This document shows, piece by piece, positions 1-5,170 of a stretch of 7,095 nt of DNA. The position numbers and the translations under genes were made by a program. The stretch lies in NCBI GenBank assembly GCA_903958115.1, contig CAJBRS010000019.1:1-7095 (forward strand), written 5' to 3'. The DNA comes from an uncultured bacterium (lineage in GTDB: Bacteria; Patescibacteriota; Minisyncoccia; Phycocordibacterales; CAWITU01). Every line of letters starts with the position of its first letter. Position 1 is the stretch's first letter. Under the pieces are notes generated by a model. That model did not search any database. It was not told the DNA's origin and worked only from the letters and a program-made list of their open reading frames with translations.

Positions 1-291
1 GTTTCTACTGTTATGAGCGAATTAGGAGGTGAAAAAATCGATATCATTGAATGGTCACCTGAAACCGAAAAATTTATTGAGGATTCCCTTTCCCCTGCTA
101 AAGTCGTCGGTGTTACTCTAAACAAAGAAGAAATGAAAGCTACTGTAGAAGTCGCTGAAGACCAGCAATCGCTAGCCATCGGTAAAGGTGGTCAAAATGT
201 TCGCCTAGCCGCTAAATTAACTGGCTGGAAGATTGATATACAATCAGTTAAAATTGGTAGCGATAGTGAAATGGATAGAGAAATTGAATAA
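1..291 (+). CDS. nusA: Transcription termination/antitermination factor NusA, C-terminal part (5' end outside window)
   Basis: NusA binds RNA polymerase and nascent RNA and modulates pausing, termination and antitermination. The frame is open from base 1 and the visible 96 codons match the end of the family: the ELGGEKIDIIEW segment that links KH1 to KH2, then a KH2 domain with the GKGG loop (codons 61-64, bases 181-192) followed by QNVRLAAKLTGWKIDI, the hallmark of NusA. The ATG at base 13 is an internal Met, because the family reads straight through it, so the gene is partial and starts upstream. The protein ends about 12 residues after KH2, so it has no C-terminal acidic repeats of the E. 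coli type; this short form is common in other bacteria. The stop is TAA at 289-291. hppA follows after 37 bases with no terminator between, so the two are probably co-transcribed. The usual partner infB is not the next gene. Confidence 0.95.
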   Translation, partial: VSTVMSELGGEKIDIIEWSPETEKFIEDSLSPAKVVGVTLNKEEMKATVEVAEDQQSLAIGKGGQNVRLAAKLTGWKIDIQSVKIGSDSEMDREIE

Positions 292-328
292 TATTATTTA
301 AAAAGTTAACAATTAATTCGAAGTAATC

Positions 329-2326
329 ATGAATTCATACATATTATTTGTCGGAGCTAGTGCGATTATCGCAATTTTGTACGCATTATTCTTAGCACGT
401 CACATTCTTAAGAAGCCAGCCGGTTCAGAAAGAATGCAGGAAATCGCTAGCGCTATTCAAAAAGGCGCAGGCGCATATCTCAACCGACAATACAAAACAA
501 TCGCAGTTATTGCTGTTGTTCTTATTATCGCTATTGGTTTTCTTCTAAACTGGATCACTGCTCTTGGATTCTTTATTGGAGCTTTGTTTTCAGCATTAGC
601 TGGATACATTGGTATGAACGTTTCAGTTCGTGCCAACGTTCGAACAGCTGAAGCTGCTAAAAAAGGTATTAAAGAAGCTCTTTCAATCGCTTTTCAGGGA
701 GGATCTGTTACTGGTTTTATGGTGGTAGGCCTTGCCCTATTAGGAGTTACCGGATTTTACTCCGCTACTCATAATGTAGGAGCACTTATTGGTCTCGGAT
801 TCGGAGCCAGCTTAATTTCAGTTTTCGCACGAGTAGGTGGTGGTATTTTTACCAAAGCTGCTGATGTAGGAGCTGACCTTGTAGGAAAAGTAGAAGCCGG
901 TATTCCTGAAGATGATCCTCGAAACCCTGCCGTTATCGCTGATAACGTAGGAGATAACGTAGGAGACTGTGCGGGTATGGCAGCTGACCTTTTCGAAACT
1001 TATGTTGTTACAGCTATCGCTTCAATCCTTCTTGGAACAATCATCTTCAAGGGCTCAAGTACTGTTATTCTTTACCCTCTTGTTCTAGGAGCTGTTTCTA
1101 TTTTTTCTTCAATTATCGGTACATGGTTTGTTAGTCTAGGTAAAAGTGGCAATATTATGAACGCCCTTTACAAGGGTTTGGCAGTATCAGGTGTTTTGGC
1201 TGCAATTGCCTTTTATCCAGTTACAAAAATGTTAATGTCTGCTAACGGCCTATATTCAACATTTTCTTTGTTCGCTTGTGCTATCATCGGACTTCTACTA
1301 ACAGCCGCATTGGTTGTTATTACTGAATACTACACATCAACCGAATACGCTCCTGTAAAATCAATTGCCAAAGCTTCAGTATCTGGTCACGGAACAAATG
1401 TTATTCAAGGTCTTGCTATCTCAATGAAAGCTACTGGCCTTCCTCTTCTTGCTATTGTTGCTTCTATCCTTGGCGCTTATCATTATGCCGGTCTATACGG
1501 TATCGCTATCGCCGCTACAAGTATGCTCTCAATGGCTGGTATTATCGTCGCTATCGACTCATATGGACCTATTACTGACAATGCTGGTGGTATTGCTGAA
1601 ATGGCCGAACTTCCTAAGGAAGTTAGAGATGTTACTGACCCATTAGATGCTGTTGGAAACACTACAAAGGCTGTGACAAAAGGTTACGCTATCGGTTCTG
1701 CTGGACTAGCCGCTCTAGTATTGTTTGCTTCTTACACACAAGAATTCACTAAAGCCGGACACACACTAGCTTTTGACTTAGGAGATCCTAAAGTTATTGT
1801 TGGTCTATTTCTTGGAGGTCTTCTACCTTATTACTTTGCCGCTCTTTGTATGGAAGCTGTGGGTAAGGCTGCTGGAAAAGTTGTTGAAGAAGTTCGACGA
1901 CAGTTCCGAGAAATCAAAGGTATTATGGAAGGAACTGCAAAGCCTGACTATGCTAAGAGCGTTGATATCGTTACATTGGCAGCTATCAAAGAAATGATCT
2001 TGCCCGCACTTATTCCTGTCGCTGCCCCTATACTTGTTGGGTTTATCCTAGGACCAGTTGCTCTTGGAGGTCTGCTTGTAGGATCAATCGTTACTGGATT
2101 GTTTGTCGCTATCTCTATGACATCCGGAGGAGGAGCTTGGGATAATGCTAAGAAATTTATTGAACAAGGTGAACACGGTGGCAAAGGTGGAGATGCACAC
2201 AAAGCTTCTGTTACTGGGGATACTGTTGGTGATCCTTACAAAGATACAGCTGGACCAGCAATCAATCCAATGATTAAAATCTTGAACATTGTTGCTCTAC
2301 TTATCGTTGCATTCTTGATTAAGTAA
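329..2326 (+). CDS. hppA: Membrane-bound ion-pumping pyrophosphatase, K+-independent H+-PPase type
   Basis: This 665-residue polytopic inner-membrane protein should hydrolyse pyrophosphate and use the energy to pump protons out of the cytoplasm. Family motifs are all visible: the DX7KXE signature as D179, K187 and E189; the catalytic acidic cluster DNVGDNVGD at 205-213, followed by CAGMAADLFETY; GGAWDNAKK around D605; and GDTVGDPYKDTAGP with D631, D635 and K638. Many hydrophobic segments run from residue 3 to the last residues, as expected for about 16 helices. In the GNTTKAVTKGYAIG segment Lys447 and Thr450 occupy the positions that mark K+-independent enzymes (K+-dependent ones have Ala at the first). 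ATG at 329 gives the normal short N-terminus and the first helix; no Shine-Dalgarno sequence precedes it. No promoter is obvious in the 37-base gap after nusA, and tig starts 11 bases downstream, so it is likely the middle of an operon. Proton rather than sodium transport is inferred from the subfamily. Confidence 0.96.
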   Translation: MNSYILFVGASAIIAILYALFLARHILKKPAGSERMQEIASAIQKGAGAYLNRQYKTIAVIAVVLIIAIGFLLNWITALGFFIGALFSALAGYIGMNVSVRANVRTAEAAKKGIKEALSIAFQGGSVTGFMVVGLALLGVTGFYSATHNVGALIGLGFGASLISVFARVGGGIFTKAADVGADLVGKVEAGIPEDDPRNPAVIADNVGDNVGDCAGMAADLFETYVVTAIASILLGTIIFKGSSTVILYPLVLGAVSIFSSIIGTWFVSLGKSGNIMNALYKGLAVSGVLAAIAFYPVTKMLMSANGLYSTFSLFACAIIGLLLTAALVVITEYYTSTEYAPVKSIAKASVSGHGTNVIQGLAISMKATGLPLLAIVASILGAYHYAGLYGIAIAATSMLSMAGIIVAIDSYGPITDNAGGIAEMAELPKEVRDVTDPLDAVGNTTKAVTKGYAIGSAGLAALVLFASYTQEFTKAGHTLAFDLGDPKVIVGLFLGGLLPYYFAALCMEAVGKAAGKVVEEVRRQFREIKGIMEGTAKPDYAKSVDIVTLAAIKEMILPALIPVAAPILVGFILGPVALGGLLVGSIVTGLFVAISMTSGGGAWDNAKKFIEQGEHGGKGGDAHKASVTGDTVGDPYKDTAGPAINPMIKILNIVALLIVAFLIK

Positions 2327-2337
2327 TCTAAAAATCT

Positions 2338-3384
2338 GTGAACGAATACAAAATACTAGGTGTTAAAAATCTGCCTCAATCAGAAGTAGAAATTGAAGTG
2401 GAAGTTAGTGCTGAATACTTACAATCATTCTGGACAAAGGCTGTCTCACACGTTGGCGAACATATTGAAATTGCGGGGTTTAGAAAAGGACATATCCCAG
2501 AAAATGTTCTCGTTGGAAAAGTTGGTGAGATGAGCATTGTTGAAGAGTCTGCTGAAATGGCTCTCGCCGAAGTTTATCCAAAGATTGTTATCGAAAAAAA
2601 CATCAATGCTATCGGCCGACCAAAGGTCACCATTACCAAAATGGCAAAAGGCAGTCCTCTTAATTTTAAAGCAGTCACAGCAGTTGTGCCTGAAGTAAAA
2701 TTGCCGGACTACAAGAAAATTGCCAAAGGAGTAATGTCAAAGGAAGAACCAATAGAAATTACAGAGAAAGAAGTTGATGATGTTATCGAAGAAATTCGAA
2801 AAAGTCGTGCCCCTCATGAGCACGACGAACAAGGCAATCACCTTCCTCCAAGAGATTCCGACTTACCTGAGTTCAATGACGAATTTGTAAAGAGTCTAGG
2901 AGGTGATTTCACTAGCGTAGAAGACTTCAAAACTAAAGCCCGAGAAAGAATTACTGAAGAAAAAAAATACCGAGCTGTTGAGAAAAAGCGAATTGAAATC
3001 CTTGAGGCGATTGCTGAAAAAACAAAAACTGAATTGCCTGAATTATTGATCGAGAGTGAGATTGATAAAACTTATTCCCAATTCGCAGAGAATCTCCAGT
3101 CAATGGGATTAGAGGTTAATGATTATCTAAAACGAATTGAAAAAACTGAAGAAGATCTCCGAAAAGAATGGCGCCCTGAAGGTGAAAAACGCGCAAAAAT
3201 TCAATTAGTAATTAATCAGATTGCTCTTGAAGAGAAAATATCTCCTTCAAAAGAAGAAGTTGAAAAAGAATCAAAGCACTTGATTGAACAGTATAAGGAT
3301 GCTGATCCAAGACGTGTTGAGATATATGTTGAGACCATGTTAGTTAATGAGAAAGTCTTACAGCTCTTGGAATCGCAGAAGTAG
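2338..3384 (+). CDS. tig: Trigger factor lacking the PPIase domain (ribosome-associated chaperone)
   Basis: Trigger factor docks at the ribosomal exit tunnel and shields nascent chains. The N-terminal ribosome-binding domain is recognisable by its docking loop GFRKGHIP (47-54) and runs to about residue 135. The C-terminal helical chaperone domain starts around residue 176 with LPEFNDEFVKSLGG and continues to the end, rich in charged helices. Between them E. coli has an FKBP-type PPIase domain of roughly 100 residues; here there is only a hydrophilic linker (about 159-175, with several His, Asp and Pro). That explains the length of 348 residues against about 430. PPIase-less forms occur naturally, and I see no frameshift or scar. 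The GTG start at 2338 is forced: an in-frame TAA lies at 2329-2331, and the next plausible starts would cut into the N-terminal strands. No Shine-Dalgarno sequence is visible. It lies 11 bases after hppA, suggesting co-transcription, and its TAG stop directly touches the inverted repeat at 3385. Confidence 0.93.
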   Translation: MNEYKILGVKNLPQSEVEIEVEVSAEYLQSFWTKAVSHVGEHIEIAGFRKGHIPENVLVGKVGEMSIVEESAEMALAEVYPKIVIEKNINAIGRPKVTITKMAKGSPLNFKAVTAVVPEVKLPDYKKIAKGVMSKEEPIEITEKEVDDVIEEIRKSRAPHEHDEQGNHLPPRDSDLPEFNDEFVKSLGGDFTSVEDFKTKARERITEEKKYRAVEKKRIEILEAIAEKTKTELPELLIESEIDKTYSQFAENLQSMGLEVNDYLKRIEKTEEDLRKEWRPEGEKRAKIQLVINQIALEEKISPSKEEVEKESKHLIEQYKDADPRRVEIYVETMLVNEKVLQLLESQK

Positions 3385-3472
3385 AAACCTAAACAAAAAA
3401 CTCCTGAAAGAGAGTAAGGCTTGGCCTAGCGGCCACGAGCGCTCTCTTTCGGGAGTGTTTTTGTTTAGGTTT
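3385..3472 (+). terminator. Long inverted repeat after tig, probable bidirectional terminator with structured apex
   Basis: The left arm 3385-3414 pairs with 3442-3472 over about 30 base pairs, with one bulge (G3457) and one G.U wobble (T3405 with G3451). A run of six A in the left arm faces five T (3458-3462) in the right arm, so either strand presents a GC-containing hairpin followed by a U tract. That suits its place between convergent tig and rsmE. Unlike a simple terminator, the arms continue about 10 bp beyond the U tract (AAACCTAAAC with GTTTAGGTTT). The 27-nt apex (3415-3441) folds again: GGCC 3423-3426 pairs with GGCC 3431-3434 around a TAGC tetraloop. The element begins at the base after the tig stop codon. 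The apex is shared with the element at 4902-5016. Termination is inferred from shape; the role of the apex is unknown. Confidence 0.82.
3409..3447 (+). repeat. Conserved 39-nt structured core, copy 1
   Basis: This is the apex of the post-tig inverted repeat. It aligns without gaps to 4940-4978 at 30 of 39 positions. Predicted fold on plus-strand RNA: AGAGAG (3409-3414) pairs with CTCTCT (3442-3447); then a conserved internal loop with TAAG (3415-3418) on the 5' side; a short stem CTT (3420-3422) with GAG (3437-3439), including one U.G wobble; a two-nt bulge (3435-3436); a GGCC/GGCC stem; and a TAGC tetraloop (3427-3430). The outer arms of the two elements share no obvious sequence apart from A and T tracts, so the core rather than the arms is what is conserved. 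Confidence 0.75.
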
Positions 3473-3504
3473 CCAATTCTACACATCCAATAACTACAAA
3501 AATC

Positions 3505-4236
3505 CTACGACAGCAGTAATAGAGACGTCACAGCAATGGCGGCTGTTTCCGCCCGGAGGATTTGGGAACCTAAATTACAAATGAGGATGTTTTTTGAACG
3601 AAACATTTCAAGTTCTTTTTCTGTCCAACCTCCTTCTGGGCCGATCAATATTGCTATATTTTTTGAATCATCCTTATCAGAAATTTTAAATTGCTTTCCA
3701 GATGGATCAAAAGCCAAAAAATTCATCTTTTCTTCATCTTGATTTGATAGTCTTTCCAGAACCACATCGAGATACTCGGGCGTGTTCAACGTCGGTAAAG
3801 TCACCCTCCCCGACTGCTCGCTCGCCTCAATTAATATTTTTCGAGCCCTCTCCATATTCAAACCTTTCTTTTCACTCCTCTCGCTTATTATTGGTAAAAC
3901 ATGTGAAACCCCTAGCTCAGTAGCCTTTTGAATAACCCATTCGAAGTTATCTTTCTTAATTAATGCGGCCAGTAACCAAACCTCTACCGCCTTTTTATCC
4001 CCTTTATTATTAGGTTTCTCACGTTTCTCAATAACGTGTAACACTAGCTCCTTCTTAGTTAATGAAACAATCCCACAAAGAAACTCCCCACCCAAGCCGT
4101 TGAAGAGAAGGACCTCCTTACCACTCTCTGAGAGCCTGAATACATCCTTCAGCTGATGAATTAAGCCCTCGTCTGAAATAACAACGTTATTTCCGACAAC
4201 CAACTCCTTATCAAAATAAAATCTGTGTAACCTCAT
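3505..4236 (-). CDS. rsmE: 16S rRNA (uracil(1498)-N(3))-methyltransferase RsmE
   Basis: RsmE uses S-adenosylmethionine to methylate N3 of U1498 (E. coli numbering) in helix 44 of 16S rRNA, near the decoding site. The 243 residues show the family plan: an N-terminal PUA-like RNA-binding domain (about 1-72, with IHQLKDVFRL near 26-35), then a SPOUT methyltransferase domain. The latter has KATELG (104-109), EASEQSGR (137-144), and the knotted SAM-binding region with GPEGGWTEKE (199-208) and LGSQILRAETAAIA (222-235). One family position is odd: the usual Arg in LGxRILR is Gln226 here, while the following ILRAETA is intact. ATG at 4236 gives the normal MRLHRFYF start. An extended -10 promoter lies exactly six bases upstream, implying a leaderless mRNA. 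The gene stands alone on the minus strand, convergent with tig and divergent from clpP; the inverted repeat at 3385-3472 would terminate it. Confidence 0.94.
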   Translation of the reverse strand: MRLHRFYFDKELVVGNNVVISDEGLIHQLKDVFRLSESGKEVLLFNGLGGEFLCGIVSLTKKELVLHVIEKREKPNNKGDKKAVEVWLLAALIKKDNFEWVIQKATELGVSHVLPIISERSEKKGLNMERARKILIEASEQSGRVTLPTLNTPEYLDVVLERLSNQDEEKMNFLAFDPSGKQFKISDKDDSKNIAILIGPEGGWTEKELEMFRSKNILICNLGSQILRAETAAIAVTSLLLLS

Positions 4237-4242
4237 GGAACT

Positions 4243-4251
4243 AGTATATCA
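4243..4251 (-). promoter_or_regulatory. Extended -10 promoter of rsmE, predicted leaderless
   Basis: On the minus strand TGA-TATACT (4251 down to 4243) matches an extended -10 element (TGN plus TATAAT-like, 5 of 6). The six bases AGTTCC separate it from the rsmE ATG, so with standard spacing transcription would start at the A of the ATG. No good -35 box is seen about 17 bp upstream, which is usual when TGN is present. No Shine-Dalgarno sequence exists, consistent with leaderless initiation. The start site is predicted from spacing only. Confidence 0.6.
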
Positions 4252-4264
4252 AGTTTTTTAAAAT

Positions 4265-4291
4265 TTGATTTTTCTCTCTTTTTGCTATACT
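4265..4291 (+). promoter_or_regulatory. Probable clpP promoter, extended -10
   Basis: TTGATT (4265-4270, four of six matches to TTGACA) lies 15 bp before TATACT (4286-4291, five of six). The latter is preceded by TGC (4283-4285), giving an extended -10. Transcription should start near 4298, leaving a leader of about 30 nt before the clpP ATG at 4328. It shares the 91-base divergent spacer with the rsmE promoter; the two -10 boxes are about 40 bp apart. No CtsR-like or HrcA (CIRCE)-like operator is visible around it. Confidence 0.6.
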
Positions 4292-4327
4292 TTGTCTACT
4301 ATCTTATTAGTCTAATCCCAAACAATC

Positions 4328-4903
4328 ATGTCAATGCTAATTCCAACAGTCTTAGAAAAATCTCAATTCGGAGAACGAGCCTATGATATTTATTCACGCC
4401 TATTAAAAGAACGCATAATCTTCCTAGCCGGACCAATAGACGACGATGTTGCCAATCTTGTTATAGCTCAGCTTTTATTTCTTCAGTTTGAAGATTCAAA
4501 AAAAGACATTCTTCTTTATATCAATTCCCCTGGAGGTTCTGTTTCTGCGGGTCTCGCAATTATCGATACAATGATGCATGTTAAACCAGACGTTCAAACT
4601 GTATGTGTCGGCATGGCCGCCTCAATGGGAGCTGTTCTTCTTTCTGCTGGGGCCAAAGGAAAACGTTTTGCTCTACCAAACGCCCAAGTTATGATCCACC
4701 AACCATCAGGTGGTATGGAAGGACAAGCTAGCGACATCGAAATCACCGCAAAACAAATTCTAAAGCTACGAGAAAATCTGAATAAAATTTTGGCTAAAAA
4801 TACCGGAAAGACACTATCTCAAATTGAAAAAGATGTTGATCGAGATTTTTACATGTCAGCCGAAGAAGCTAAAAAGTACGGAATTGTCGACAAGATTTTC
4901 TAA
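4328..4903 (+). CDS. clpP: ATP-dependent Clp protease proteolytic subunit ClpP
   Basis: ClpP forms the double-heptamer serine protease chamber that degrades proteins unfolded and fed in by an AAA+ partner (ClpX or ClpC), in the cytoplasm. The 191 residues are full length for the mature family. The catalytic triad is complete: Ser99 in GMAASMGA, His124 in VMIHQP and Asp173 in DVDRDFYM, each two residues beyond the E. coli numbering. The substrate-binding strand LYINSPGGSVSAG (63-75) and the C-terminal SAEEAKKYGIVDKIF are typical. The N-terminus begins two residues before the conserved LIPTVLE axial-loop segment, so no propeptide is visible. ATG at 4328 was chosen, but ATG at 4334 (Met3) is equally possible because neither has a Shine-Dalgarno sequence. 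clpX is not adjacent, and the common tig-clpP neighbourhood is interrupted by rsmE. The TAA stop overlaps the long inverted repeat that follows. Confidence 0.97.
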   Translation: MSMLIPTVLEKSQFGERAYDIYSRLLKERIIFLAGPIDDDVANLVIAQLLFLQFEDSKKDILLYINSPGGSVSAGLAIIDTMMHVKPDVQTVCVGMAASMGAVLLSAGAKGKRFALPNAQVMIHQPSGGMEGQASDIEITAKQILKLRENLNKILAKNTGKTLSQIEKDVDRDFYMSAEEAKKYGIVDKIF

Positions 4904-5016
4904 AAGTCAAAAATACCCAAAAAAACGAGTGTACTAATTAGAGACTAAGACTCGGGCAAGCGCCCCGGAGCGGTCTCTAATTAGTACACTCGTTTTTTTG
5001 GGTATTTTTGACTTTT
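4902..5016 (+). terminator. Perfect 44-bp inverted repeat after clpP, probable terminator with structured apex
   Basis: Bases 4902-4945 are the exact reverse complement of 4973-5016, with a 27-nt apex between. The left arm starts inside the clpP stop codon. Seven A (4919-4925) face seven T (4993-4999), so the inner hairpin plus U tract is a strong intrinsic terminator shape on both strands, although the next gene (rny) runs in the same direction. The arms extend 17 bp beyond the U tract, which ordinary terminators do not need. The apex folds further: GGGC (4954-4957) with GCCC (4962-4965) around an AAGC tetraloop. Its core is the same as in the element after tig, while the outer arms differ. 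The complete lack of mismatches suggests recent origin or strong selection. Confidence 0.82.
4940..4978 (+). repeat. Conserved 39-nt structured core, copy 2
   Basis: This copy aligns gap-free with 3409-3447. Relative to copy 1 the stem pair G3414-C3442 becomes C4945-G4973. The inner pair C3425-G3432 becomes G4956-C4963. The wobble U3422.G3437 becomes C4953-G4968. The remaining four changes fall in predicted unpaired sites: the internal loop, the tetraloop first base and the two-base bulge. TAAG on the 5' side and GAGCG on the 3' side are unchanged, including the closing U.G pair. The pattern indicates selection on RNA (or single-strand DNA) structure. Confidence 0.75.
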
Positions 5017-5037
5017 GGCTAATTAATGGCTATTATG

Positions 5038-5071
5038 CGAGTATTACACATTTAATTTAGTACTCGTTTTT
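5038..5071 (+). terminator. Small hairpin with T run, weak second terminator or decayed copy of the palindrome arm
   Basis: CGAGTA (5038-5043) and TACTCG (5061-5066) form a six-bp stem around a 17-nt loop, followed by TTTTT (5067-5071). The stem is short and the loop long, so termination would be weak. The segment 5053-5071 resembles the right arm of the preceding palindrome (4979-4997), apart from one extra T and a missing AC. It may be a degenerate duplication of that arm. The rest of the clpP-rny spacer up to 5170 is AT-rich, with no clear promoter and no further structure that I can support. Confidence 0.35.
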
Positions 5072-5170
5072 CTACTACTTATATTTCAAACTTTATGTTT
5101 CACCTAACTGAAGAATCTTGAGAAAAAGAAAGGAATAACTAAGACATAGAAGAGGGGTACAGATATATAC

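Noticed and set aside
1449..1646. Plus-strand out-of-frame open frames within hppA (also at 1797-1997)
   Set aside because: They are frame shadows of the conserved pyrophosphatase, whose own frame is uninterrupted.
1948..2202. Minus-strand open frame of 84 codons inside hppA
   Set aside because: It is antisense to highly conserved HppA motifs; low-complexity composition and no start context.
3536..3923. Plus-strand open frames opposite rsmE
   Set aside because: They are antisense to conserved RsmE motifs (GPEGG, LRAETA region) and lack any start signal.
3385..5016. Integron attC sites or IS200/IS605 end hairpins
   Set aside because: The palindromes lack the attC RYYYAAC/GTTRRRY boxes and no transposase or integrase gene is present. 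The long matched arms do not fit the short imperfect hairpins of IS200/IS605 ends.
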